Of a stretch of DNA of 64,000 nucleotides, positions 17,823 to 25,502 are shown piece by piece. Source of the DNA: Bacteroides caccae (GTDB lineage: Bacteria; Bacteroidota; Bacteroidia; Bacteroidales; Bacteroidaceae). Below the pieces are notes generated by a model. That model ran no database searches, had not been told where the DNA came from, and was given only the letters and a program-made list of their open reading frames with translations. Within the stretch, counting starts at the first letter, position 1. Every line of letters starts with the position of its first letter. The DNA lies in NCBI RefSeq assembly GCF_002222615.2, contig NZ_CP022412.2, forward strand, positions 1 through 64,000. The letters are read 5' to 3'. A program made the translations under genes and the position numbers.

Positions 17823-18935
17823 TTAAGGGTTTGTTATTTGTGGTAGATTACTATGTAGCAATCCGTATCCATTTTTCATATTTTTTCTTCGTTCCCGGAT
17901 TTGTTCAAGCGTACGCAGATCACCGATAGCCGGTAAATCGTGCATATGTGCGTTTTGGAGGAATTTCCATGCATATTCGGATGCAATAGCAGAGTCGCGC
18001 AATAATGGTAAGCGAGGGTCCCGTTGCCCGGCTTCGATAGAATCGGCAAACAAATCACATAATACATCAATATTTTTGCCACCGAAAGGTTTCTCAACGC
18101 GAAGTGTCTGGTTCACCCCATGCAAATCGACTACAGCGGTAGTAAAGTCATGTGTCATGCGTACAATGCCCTCTGTTCCGATAATATCGACGTATGAATT
18201 ATGTGTCTGGTCTTTAGATAATTGTCCATAAACGAACCCCTGCGTAATATCAAAAACTACTCCATTCTGAAAAGTCCCGTGACATTGAATCCACCATGGG
18301 TCTTTGTAATTCCACATATTCACTCCTTGGGCGTTCCATGTCCGATATTCACATCCGGCATACGAACGGGCAATATCTACATAATGCATGCCACAATCAT
18401 GGAAAGCAGGACCTTCATATTCATGCCCTTCACCCGGTGCTAATCCAGGCGTCATGTGGCAAATACGAATAATAGCCAACTCACCGATTTCGCCCTGCCG
18501 AATATATTCTTTCATCAGGTTATGATACCAGGAATTTCGCAGATACAAATTCACCGTAGAAAAGACATCTGAACTTTCGGCCATTTCCACGACTTTCCAT
18601 TCATTTTCCATTGTATCTGCAACAGGCTTTTCTGCAATGATATGTTTTCCATATCGAATGGCCTTTTCTATTTGTTCCATTCGGGAGTCAGCTAATGTAA
18701 AAAGCCCGACAACCTGCACACTTTCATCTTCAAAAATTTTCTGATTATCTTCTATTACATAAGATTCCGGAGATAATTCTTTTGCCAATTCACGTGATGC
18801 AGGATTCGTATCACAAATATAGGCAATATCCCATCGCCCACTTTTCCGCATCGCATCCCAATAGAATCTTCCCATTCTACCAAAGCCGATTATTCCTACT
18901 TTTATTTTCGTGCCTAGCGAGAATTGTGTATTCAT
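17823..18935 (-). CDS. Gfo/Idh/MocA family oxidoreductase (cytosolic partner)
   Basis: A 370-residue NAD(P)-dependent dehydrogenase without a signal peptide. It has the Rossmann GFGRMGRF, CDTNP at the end of strand 2, the catalytic AEKPV Lys motif, and the HDCGMHYVD segment of the family GGxxxDxxH active site. The start is set at ATG 18935 (MNTQFSLGTKIKVGIIG): a -7 box at 18945-18952 makes a longer frame from 18977 untranscribed. It is first in the four-gene operon. Because its neighbour is exported and this one is not, it may regenerate or further process the 3-keto sugar after uptake; this is inference. The counterpart is BT2159 from memory. Confidence 0.88.
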   Translation of the reverse strand: MNTQFSLGTKIKVGIIGFGRMGRFYWDAMRKSGRWDIAYICDTNPASRELAKELSPESYVIEDNQKIFEDESVQVVGLFTLADSRMEQIEKAIRYGKHIIAEKPVADTMENEWKVVEMAESSDVFSTVNLYLRNSWYHNLMKEYIRQGEIGELAIIRICHMTPGLAPGEGHEYEGPAFHDCGMHYVDIARSYAGCEYRTWNAQGVNMWNYKDPWWIQCHGTFQNGVVFDITQGFVYGQLSKDQTHNSYVDIIGTEGIVRMTHDFTTAVVDLHGVNQTLRVEKPFGGKNIDVLCDLFADSIEAGQRDPRLPLLRDSAIASEYAWKFLQNAHMHDLPAIGDLRTLEQIRERRKNMKNGYGLLHSNLPQITNP

Positions 18936-18944
18936 AAAACATAG

Positions 18945-18977
18945 CAAATTTAAGTGCAAACAATATAAATCGGTCAA
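18945..18977 (-). promoter_or_regulatory. Promoter of the 3-keto-glycoside operon
   Basis: On the minus strand TTG (18975-18977), a 22-bp spacer and TAAATTTG (18945-18952). The spacer is slightly long for the consensus, as expected for an activator-dependent promoter. The predicted start site leaves only a few nucleotides before the ATG at 18935. Confidence 0.45.
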
Positions 18978-19167
18978 TTTTCATTATCAAGCTAATTAAC
19001 CGGAAACTGATATTGCAAAACTAGCCAAATAAACAATACTTCATTTAGCTTACACGAATTTATGTAGACTTAAAAAATATACTATCACTTAATAATCAAC
19101 ACATTAAGCATTCAAAGGAGGGCTAAAAATGTAGAAAGATTGGAATTTTTTTTGTGTGATTCGAGGT

Positions 19168-20829
19168 TTATCTTTCATCTATGAGACAAATTTTCATAAT
19201 TTCATTTTCAAATTCATCCCGATCAACAGCAGATTTATTCCTCATTTTTGTACGATAGTTGTAAACAGTACTAGTAGAGCAACGAAGGAAATTTGCTATC
19301 TTCCCACTATCCGAAATTCCCAAACGTAACAAGGCATAGATACGAAGTTCCCTATTCAATAATGTATCAGTTTTTAAGACAATCCGTTCTTCTTCTTTCA
19401 ACAAAGCATTGAAATCGGAAACAAAAGTGGGATACAAATTAAGAAACACCCTATCAAAACGGGCATATAATGCGTTAAGTTCCTCATCAATAAGTGCCGA
19501 CGATTTTAACTTCTTAATTAGTTCATCATAATATTTATTGATAGCATATTTATACAGAACATTCTGATATTTCTCCATTTTACTGATATAACTGAAACAT
19601 ACATCAAAAAACTCGGCTATATAATGTTCCTTTATATTATTAGTTTCCGACAACTGATTATTCTGTTCGTTCAACTGATTATTCATAGTATTCAGTTTCT
19701 CGTTCAATCGCAAAAGTTTTTCATTACTCTGCACCAACGCCCGCTTTATCTTCAGAATCTTTCTCATCTGAATATAAATACATATCACCAACAAGACCAA
19801 AAGAAAAAGAATGATACTGGTTGAAATAAGAAAAGTAATCAAATTTGATTTTGACCGGGCCTCCTCTGTCTGGTAAGCAGTATTAATAATAGAATAGAAC
19901 TTATAAATTTCCATTGCACGGAAATGAATACCGGAAGAAACAACATCATCAATAGCAGACTGTGTAAACTTAAAAGCGTCAGACAAATTCTTTTCTTCGT
20001 ACTGTATCAATGCCAATGCTTGCAAGGAAGCGGTTTCCCGTGTTGCGTTCCGGATATCCGCAATAGCAGACATCATCAGGTACTTTTTTCTCTCATCCAT
20101 TTTTTTCTGATGCCAGCAGAAGGATGCATACGCATGAGTAATCATGGCATAATGAGGCGTCCCCACTTCCTCCGTATCTAATAATTCCTGAAGGACTGTT
20201 TTCGCTTTTATGGAATCGCGCCCTCCATAATAATATGCTCGGGATAATTTATAATCAAAAGAAGTTTGATCCAGAAGAGATAGTAATGAATCCTGATATA
20301 CTGCCCGCTGCTTCCCATAGCGACTATTGGCAGTGATAGAGTAATACTCCCAGAAACGGGAATAAGTTTCATAATAAACAGATAATAAATCTTTGGAAAG
20401 TTCTGAGGTTTTTATTTTTTCCAAAATCAACTCCGCATCCCTATACCGACCGCACATAGAATATAAAAGACTAAGCTGTAAAGATGACTGGTTCTTTAAA
20501 TCCCTGTTATTCAATTTACGGGCAATCTCTAAATTCTGATCGACATAATGAATGGCCGAATCAACGACAAACTTCTTATATTCGTTACATAACTGAAAAT
20601 TTATCTTATATTTTTGTTCAAGAGTCAGGCCTGATCCCTTCAGCAGACATTTAATCCGATTGATCCGTTGCTCTTTTTGTTGAATGAAGAGTGGTTTTTC
20701 ATCTATCATCCTGCGCAATGAATCCGCTAGAGACTTCAATTCATCATTCGCATAAAGAGCACTGCCAATTCCTAAAGTAATCAGCAGAAGCAAAAATTTC
20801 TTCTTCAGAAAACGACATTTGAATCTCAT
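19168..20829 (-). CDS. Membrane-anchored TPR regulator with C-terminal HTH (DUF6377 type)
   Basis: A 553-residue one-component regulator that senses on the periplasmic side and binds DNA on the cytosolic side. Order seen: signal/anchor (about 7-27), helical TPR-like repeats (about 50-320), a transmembrane helix (about 331-355), a coiled coil rich in NEKL/NNQLNEQN (about 360-395), and a C-terminal region with a LuxR-like helix-turn-helix (SGKIANFLRCSTSTVYNYR). It lies upstream of the 3-keto-glycoside operon on the same strand with a 232-bp gap holding the operon promoter, so it is the likely activator. The counterpart is BT2160 from memory. The ligand is unknown. Confidence 0.85.
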   Translation of the reverse strand: MRFKCRFLKKKFLLLLITLGIGSALYANDELKSLADSLRRMIDEKPLFIQQKEQRINRIKCLLKGSGLTLEQKYKINFQLCNEYKKFVVDSAIHYVDQNLEIARKLNNRDLKNQSSLQLSLLYSMCGRYRDAELILEKIKTSELSKDLLSVYYETYSRFWEYYSITANSRYGKQRAVYQDSLLSLLDQTSFDYKLSRAYYYGGRDSIKAKTVLQELLDTEEVGTPHYAMITHAYASFCWHQKKMDERKKYLMMSAIADIRNATRETASLQALALIQYEEKNLSDAFKFTQSAIDDVVSSGIHFRAMEIYKFYSIINTAYQTEEARSKSNLITFLISTSIILFLLVLLVICIYIQMRKILKIKRALVQSNEKLLRLNEKLNTMNNQLNEQNNQLSETNNIKEHYIAEFFDVCFSYISKMEKYQNVLYKYAINKYYDELIKKLKSSALIDEELNALYARFDRVFLNLYPTFVSDFNALLKEEERIVLKTDTLLNRELRIYALLRLGISDSGKIANFLRCSTSTVYNYRTKMRNKSAVDRDEFENEIMKICLIDER

Positions 20830-20846
20830 AATATTAGCAGGAATAA

Positions 20847-20884
20847 TAAAAAAAGCGATTTATTCATCAGAACAAATCGCTTTT
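20847..20884 (-). terminator. Terminator of the rpsF-rpsR-rplI operon
   Basis: AAAAGCGATTT (20851-20861) and AAATCGCTTTT (20874-20884) form an 11-bp perfect stem; on the minus strand it is followed by TTTTATTATT. It separates rplI from the regulator gene. Confidence 0.8.
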
Positions 20885-20906
20885 CGTATATGAAGTAAAT
20901 TTGCTC

Positions 20907-21350
20907 TTATTCTGCAACTACTTCGAAAGGAATTTCAACAGAAACTTCTTTGTGAAGTTTCACTACTGCTTTGTAGTTACCTACTTCTTTCACAGCGTCT
21001 TTTACAACGATGATCTTTCTGTCAACTTCGTGACCCAGCTTAGCCAAAGCTTCAGCAATCTGGATATTGCCAACAGAACCGAAGATAGTACCGGTTGAAC
21101 TTACTTTAGTTGCAATAGTCAAAGAAACACCTTCCAACTTAGCAGCTGTTGCCTCAGCATCTTTCTTGATTTTCTCAAGTTTGTGAGCACGCTGTTTCAG
21201 TTCTTCAGCCAACATTTTCTTTGCAGAAGGAGAAGCGATCACCGCTTTTCCGGTTGGGATCAGATAATTACGACCGTATCCGGATTTCACGTTTACGATA
21301 TCGTTCTTATAACCCAAGTTTACAATGTCTTCTTTTAATATAATTTCCAT
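20907..21350 (-). CDS. rplI: 50S ribosomal protein L9
   Basis: Binds 23S rRNA at the base of the L1 stalk and helps maintain reading frame. The 147-residue protein shows the L9 signature GYGRNYLIP near residue 25, the long central helix (KRAHKLEKIKKDAEATAAKLEG) and a C-terminal domain ending EIPFEVVAE. It is third in rpsF-rpsR-rplI. An AGGAGG Shine-Dalgarno-like site lies just upstream, unusual for Bacteroides. Confidence 0.97.
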   Translation of the reverse strand: MEIILKEDIVNLGYKNDIVNVKSGYGRNYLIPTGKAVIASPSAKKMLAEELKQRAHKLEKIKKDAEATAAKLEGVSLTIATKVSSTGTIFGSVGNIQIAEALAKLGHEVDRKIIVVKDAVKEVGNYKAVVKLHKEVSVEIPFEVVAE

Positions 21351-21364
21351 ACTTTTCCTCCTTC

Positions 21365-21637
21365 TTATTTCATCATGTCAGTTACATAAGGCAACAATGC
21401 CAAGTGACGAGCTCTCTTCACAGCCTGCGCGATACGGCGTTGAAACTTCAAAGAAGTACCCGTGATACGACGCGGAAGGATTTTACCTTGTTCATTCAAG
21501 AATTTCTTCAAGAATTCAGGATCTTTGTAGTCGATGTACTTAATACCGCTCTTTTTGAAACGGCAGTATTTTTTCTTCTTAACGTCTACTGACGGCGGAG
21601 TTAAATATCTGATTTCTGATTGAACTTGTTGTGCCAT
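21365..21637 (-). CDS. rpsR: 30S ribosomal protein S18
   Basis: Primary partner of S6 on the 30S platform. At 90 residues it is slightly longer than E. coli S18 because of an N-terminal extension ([15 protein letters not shown]). The core has [18 protein letters not shown], the signature [12 protein letters not shown] and [17 protein letters not shown]. It starts 2 bp after rpsF; its AGGAGG site is embedded in the last codons and stop of rpsF, coupling translation of the pair. Confidence 0.97.
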   Translation of the reverse strand: MAQQVQSEIRYLTPPSVDVKKKKYCRFKKSGIKYIDYKDPEFLKKFLNEQGKILPRRITGTSLKFQRRIAQAVKRARHLALLPYVTDMMK

Positions 21638-21639
21638 GA

Positions 21640-21984
21640 TTAATCCTCCTTTTTGTTTGATTTAACACTTCTTCTTTTAGCAGCATATTCTGCAGCATAC
21701 TTATCCATCTTAAAAGTCAAGAAACGGATAACGCGTTCATCACGACGGAAATTAACTTCCAACTTGTCAATTACAGTAGGATCTGCATTGAACTCAATCA
21801 GTTGATAAAAACCTGTAGACTTTTTCTGAATTGGATAAGCCAATTTCTTCAGTCCCCAGTTTTCTTCATTGATAATCTCAGCACCTTCAGCTTGAAGAAT
21901 ACCTTTGAATTTTTCTACCGCTTCCTTCATCTGAACATCAGATAAAACGGGAGTTAAAATGAAAACGGTTTCGTATTGATTCAT
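21640..21984 (-). CDS. rpsF: 30S ribosomal protein S6
   Basis: Platform ribosomal protein that binds with S18. The 114-residue chain has the S6 fold signs [34 protein letters not shown] and [15 protein letters not shown], with a basic C-terminal tail. First gene of the operon, preceded by a consensus promoter and a leader of about 40 nt. No clear Shine-Dalgarno site is seen before its ATG. Confidence 0.97.
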   Translation of the reverse strand: MNQYETVFILTPVLSDVQMKEAVEKFKGILQAEGAEIINEENWGLKKLAYPIQKKSTGFYQLIEFNADPTVIDKLEVNFRRDERVIRFLTFKMDKYAAEYAAKRRSVKSNKKED

Positions 21985-22031
21985 ACTTCGTTTAATTAAA
22001 TAAATAAATTATTTGATTTTAAATGCGGGTG

Positions 22032-22062
22032 CAAAGTTAGACAATTTATTTTGAACTACAAA
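22032..22062 (-). promoter_or_regulatory. Promoter of rpsF-rpsR-rplI
   Basis: On the minus strand TTTG (22059-22062), a 19-bp spacer and TAACTTTG (22032-22039): an exact match to the Bacteroides -33/-7 consensus. Confidence 0.8.
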
Positions 22063-22112
22063 CATTTAATCTTTTTTTGTATCCGAATGTAGGAATTATC
22101 CGAGAAGTGGCT

Positions 22113-22120
22113 TACCTTTG
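22113..22120 (+). promoter_or_regulatory. -7 box of the marR-type gene
   Basis: TACCTTTG fits TAnnTTTG, 24 bp before the ATG at 22145. A longer frame starting at 22118 would begin inside it. Confidence 0.5.
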
Positions 22121-22144
22121 CAAAGTTGTTTAAACAATAATTTC

Positions 22145-22591
22145 ATGATAGAGCAATTTAACTTTGATATCCGGCTTATATTCGCCATACTGAATGGCAA
22201 AGTTTCCGCAGCAATCAATCGGAAACTATACCGTAACTTCCGTCAGAATGGATTGGAGATCAGTCCGGAACAGTGGACAGTGCTTATTTTTCTATGGGAA
22301 AAAGACGGTGTTACCCAACAAGAGTTGTGTAATGCAACTTTTAAAGACAAACCCAGTATGACCCGCTTGATAGATAATATGGAACGCCAACACCTTGTCG
22401 TGCGCATTTCCGATAAAAAAGACCGTCGTACCAACCTGATCCACCTGACCAAAGACGGGAAGGAGTTGGAAGAAAAGGCGCGTATCATAGCAGGGCAAAC
22501 ACTGAAAGAGGCACTCCATGGTATCACCCTCGAAGAACTGAGTATCGGGCAGGAAGTGTTGAAAAAGGTATTCTTCAACACGAAAGATTAA
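22145..22591 (+). CDS. MarR family transcriptional regulator
   Basis: A 148-residue dimeric winged-helix regulator. Visible features are the N-terminal dimerisation helix, the helix-turn-helix VTQQELCNATFKDKPSMTRLIDNME and the wing VVRISDKKDRRTNLIHLT, in which DKKDRR is the MarR wing signature. The start at 22145 (MIEQFNFDIRL) is fixed by the -7 box. It is divergent from rpsF and upstream of the small membrane protein at 22732. No effector or target is evident; MarR proteins commonly repress adjacent genes, but the neighbours here give no clear target. Confidence 0.9.
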   Translation: MIEQFNFDIRLIFAILNGKVSAAINRKLYRNFRQNGLEISPEQWTVLIFLWEKDGVTQQELCNATFKDKPSMTRLIDNMERQHLVVRISDKKDRRTNLIHLTKDGKELEEKARIIAGQTLKEALHGITLEELSIGQEVLKKVFFNTKD

Positions 22592-22731
22592 ACTGTAAAA
22601 CAACCACACAATTCATAAAATCCACTAAATCCTGTCTTTATAATGGATTTTTTATCCAAATAATTTCGCCCGTTAAAGAATTATGCTTTAATTTGTGACT
22701 GGAATATAATAATCTATTAAAATACACACAC

Positions 22732-22908
22732 ATGAAAGGCTTATTAAAGAACTTAGGATTGATATTAATCTTGATCGGAGTAGTTATCCTACTGGCTTGT
22801 TCATTTACAGGCAATGTAAACAACAACGCCATTCTGGGTACCTCAGTAGTACTGGTAGTACTGGGACTCATTTCTTATATCGTTATTAATAAGAAGATCG
22901 CTGATTAA
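22732..22908 (+). CDS. Small hydrophobic membrane protein, 58 residues
   Basis: A 58-codon gene ending TAA at 22906-22908. The protein begins MKGLLKNLGLILILIGVV, has a first membrane segment (about 8-23) ending LLAC, a short polar loop with NVNNN, a second membrane segment (about 34-52) and a basic tail NKKIAD. LLAC at 20-23 could act as a lipobox. Followed 17 bp later by a bidirectional terminator, so it is a discrete transcription unit or the end of the marR unit (140-bp gap). No family recognised; the coding call rests on the clean two-helix pattern, ATG start and gene-like position. Confidence 0.7.
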   Translation: MKGLLKNLGLILILIGVVILLACSFTGNVNNNAILGTSVVLVVLGLISYIVINKKIAD

Positions 22909-22924
22909 TTTCGTAGAAATCAAT

Positions 22925-22960
22925 AAAAAATCCCGAAAACGAATGTTTCCGGGATTTTTT
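22925..22960. terminator. Bidirectional terminator between the 58-residue gene and rprY
   Basis: AAAAAATCCCG... and ...CGGGATTTTTT form a stem of about 15 bp with one mismatch. T-runs occur on both exits, serving both converging genes. Confidence 0.85.
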
Positions 22961-22986
22961 ATTTCCAGCTATCGGATGTCTTTTCA

Positions 22987-23688
22987 TTAAGATTCAACCT
23001 CCGGTGTAATTAACTTGTAACCCTTTCCGTGAATATTGATAATCTCAATAGAATCATCTTCTTTCAAGTGCTTACGCAATTTCGTAATATACACGTCCAT
23101 ACTACGTGCATTGAAATAGTTATCGTCAATCCAAATTGTTTTCAAAGCAAAGTCACGTTGCAGAATCTCATTTGCATGTGCGCAAAGCAAGCCTAGCAAT
23201 TCAGATTCTTTCGTAGTCAACTTAGTTTGTTTGCCTTCCGTAGCCAGAATTTGCTTCTGAGTGTCAAAAGTAAACTTACCAATCTTATAGATATTGCTTT
23301 CTTTGTTCTTCTTTCCACGAACACGTCTCAAGATTGCTTCAATTCTAAATGTCAATTCTTCCATACTGAACGGTTTGGTGATATAATCATCCGCACCAAT
23401 CTTAAATCCTTCCAGGATATCTTCTTTCAGCGTTTTAGCTGTCAGGAAGATAATAGGAATTTCAGCATTCGCTGCACGGACATCTTGTGCCAGAGTGAAG
23501 CCATCTTTTTTAGGCATCATAACGTCAAATACACACAAGTCATATTTATTCTTCAAGAAAGCCTTATAACCGGCTTCTCCATCAGGATATAACTCAGCAG
23601 AATAACCTTTTGCCTGTAAATATTCTCTTAAAAGCATGCCAAGATTTTCGTCATCCTCGCATAATAAAATACGCAGTTTCTCGTCCAT
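22987..23688 (-). CDS. rprY: Response regulator RprY (OmpR/PhoB type)
   Basis: A DNA-binding response regulator of 233 residues. The receiver domain has the acidic pocket EDD (11-13), phospho-acceptor Asp55 in FDVMMPKKDG, and the switch Lys in YITKPFSMEEL. The C-terminal winged helix shows LTTKESELLGLL and RSMDVYITKLRKHL and ends GKGYKLI. It directly follows its kinase gene with 1 bp between stop and ATG. The pair matches B. fragilis RprX/RprY, described from a tetracycline-regulation screen and later tied to oxidative stress and sodium-transport genes. Confidence 0.93.
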   Translation of the reverse strand: MDEKLRILLCEDDENLGMLLREYLQAKGYSAELYPDGEAGYKAFLKNKYDLCVFDVMMPKKDGFTLAQDVRAANAEIPIIFLTAKTLKEDILEGFKIGADDYITKPFSMEELTFRIEAILRRVRGKKNKESNIYKIGKFTFDTQKQILATEGKQTKLTTKESELLGLLCAHANEILQRDFALKTIWIDDNYFNARSMDVYITKLRKHLKEDDSIEIINIHGKGYKLITPEVES

Positions 23689-23689
23689 A

Positions 23690-25237
23690 TCAATTATTTT
23701 TTAATAAAGGTAATGCAATAATAAATTTAGTTCCCACGTTCAGGTCACTTTCCGCCCGGATCGTCCCCTTATGTTCTACGATAATTTTCTTCACATAAGC
23801 CAATCCTAAACCAAAGCCCTTCACATCGTGCAGATTACCTGTATGTACACGATAGAACTTTTCAAATATCTTTTTCAGGTTCTCCTTCTTGATACCAATA
23901 CCGTTGTCCTGTATCGAGATCATCAGTTTACCCGACTCATTCCACGTTCTTACTTTCAGTTCCAAATCCTCTTCCGGCTTCTTATATTTCACCGCATTAT
24001 CCATCAGATTAAAGATTACATTTGTAATATGCATCTCATCCGCAAATATAACAGGATCAGTAGCCTCAAGGTTCGATGTTATCTTACCATTATACCGTTC
24101 CACCTTCAATGCAAAAGTGTTGACAACTCCCGTAATCAATTCGTTCGCATCAATCTCTTTCATCTTCAAAGTCGCCTTCTGACGGTCGAACATCGACATC
24201 TGAAGCACTTTTTCCACTTGGAAACGCAACCTCTTGGTTTCATCATTAATGACTCCCGATATATGCTGGAACATCTGTGGAGATTTACCTACCGCCGGAT
24301 CTTTCAACATTTGTGCCGCCAAGGAAATGGTCGATATCGGTGTCTTAAATTCATGTGTCATATTATTGATAAAGTCATTCTTCATCTCCGTCAGCTTCTT
24401 CTGCCGGAATACGATATAAATCGTAAAGATAAATGTCACCAACAATACCAGCGTAAATATCAACGACGGAATCATGAAGCTCACCGAATCAAAGAGATAA
24501 TCCCTTCTCCCCGGAAAATGAACTTTCAAAACACTCGTCTTTGCAGGTGGATCATTCTTAAACAATGCCTGCTGATAAGCCTCATCACTTCCTTTCTCTT
24601 CATAGTCCGCACAACGATAAACACTTCGTCCTTCTTTATCAAGCACTTCATAATGGAAAGGCAGATCTATACCATTATTATATAAATTCGCTTGCAAATA
24701 ACCGTTCAAATCCCCGAACCGAACCCGTTCTCCAATTGATTTGTCACTTGCACGCCTAATCATATCCAAGACCACCTCATCCAGCAAAGCCCGCTGATAC
24801 ATATAGCGATTCTTAATAGCCTCCAACATCGAATTAGAAGTCTGGGGAATCGTATTTCGCCCACGTACCATTACTTTAGGAAGTTCGGACGGTTTGATAG
24901 TCATTACTCTCATTTCAAAATCAGAAATAATTTTTCCATCCCGTGACTTCACTTTGAATCGTTGTGTTGACTGAACCACATCATCCTGTCTTAATGAAGA
25001 ATTATTCTCAGTCAGAGCTTTTCTTTCTGCTTCTGTAATATCTTCAACCAACCAACGCTGGGTTTCAGCATATTCTACATCCTTGGAAACCTGGCTCAAA
25101 CTATTGCGTACAGCCGAGTCAAACTGTTCCTTCCGGGTTTTCATCATTTCCTCTATATAACTTACCTGCAAATACAGCAGGCTAAGGAAGGAAAGCCCCA
25201 TTACAATACCTAATATCCAAATTGTTGACTTCTTCAT
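23690..25237 (-). CDS. rprX: Sensor histidine kinase RprX
   Basis: A membrane sensor kinase of 515 residues. It has two transmembrane helices (about 5-24 and 256-279) enclosing a periplasmic sensing domain. The cytosolic part has the H-box NNMTHEFKTPIS with His295, the N-box NVIFNLMDNAVKY, and G boxes DNGIGIKKEN and GFGLGLAYVKKI of the HATPase domain. It is transcribed as rprX-rprY. A TAAATTTG -7 box lies 140 bp upstream. The ligand is unknown. Confidence 0.93.
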   Translation of the reverse strand: MKKSTIWILGIVMGLSFLSLLYLQVSYIEEMMKTRKEQFDSAVRNSLSQVSKDVEYAETQRWLVEDITEAERKALTENNSSLRQDDVVQSTQRFKVKSRDGKIISDFEMRVMTIKPSELPKVMVRGRNTIPQTSNSMLEAIKNRYMYQRALLDEVVLDMIRRASDKSIGERVRFGDLNGYLQANLYNNGIDLPFHYEVLDKEGRSVYRCADYEEKGSDEAYQQALFKNDPPAKTSVLKVHFPGRRDYLFDSVSFMIPSLIFTLVLLVTFIFTIYIVFRQKKLTEMKNDFINNMTHEFKTPISTISLAAQMLKDPAVGKSPQMFQHISGVINDETKRLRFQVEKVLQMSMFDRQKATLKMKEIDANELITGVVNTFALKVERYNGKITSNLEATDPVIFADEMHITNVIFNLMDNAVKYKKPEEDLELKVRTWNESGKLMISIQDNGIGIKKENLKKIFEKFYRVHTGNLHDVKGFGLGLAYVKKIIVEHKGTIRAESDLNVGTKFIIALPLLKNN

Positions 25238-25376
25238 AGCAACAAAATTAACACTCCCTAATTAACACTCCTAACACATTAACTTGATTTAACCGGAACT
25301 TTCCGGAAATTAACCGTAAGAGGCTATTTAGGTTGTATTCTGATTACTACAACAATAAAACCCCTTCTTTGGTTTG

Positions 25377-25384
25377 CAAATTTA
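25377..25384 (-). promoter_or_regulatory. Candidate -7 box of rprXY
   Basis: TAAATTTG on the minus strand fits TAnnTTTG, about 140 bp upstream of the rprX ATG. No clear -33 element. The resulting leader of about 130 nt shows no recognised structure. Confidence 0.4.
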
Positions 25385-25440
25385 ATAAAAAATTAAATCT
25401 TTTCCTTGCGTTTTTCTATCTTTATTAATCATAGTTAAAC

Positions 25441-25480
25441 AAAAACCGTCGTCTTTTACTTAAAAAAGACGACGGTTTTA
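25441..25480 (-). terminator. Intrinsic terminator of the EF-G2 gene
   Basis: AAAACCGTCGTCTTTT and AAAAGACGACGGTTTT form a 16-bp perfect stem with a short loop; the minus-strand exit reads TTTTTGTTTAAC. It lies just after the EF-G2 stop. Confidence 0.88.
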
Positions 25481-25502
25481 ACAGTATCAAGAGAATTACT
25501 AG

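Noticed and set aside
23828..24685. 285-codon frame antisense to rprX
   Set aside because: Long, but basic and Ile/His/Arg-rich as expected for a shadow; the histidine kinase motifs are on the other strand.
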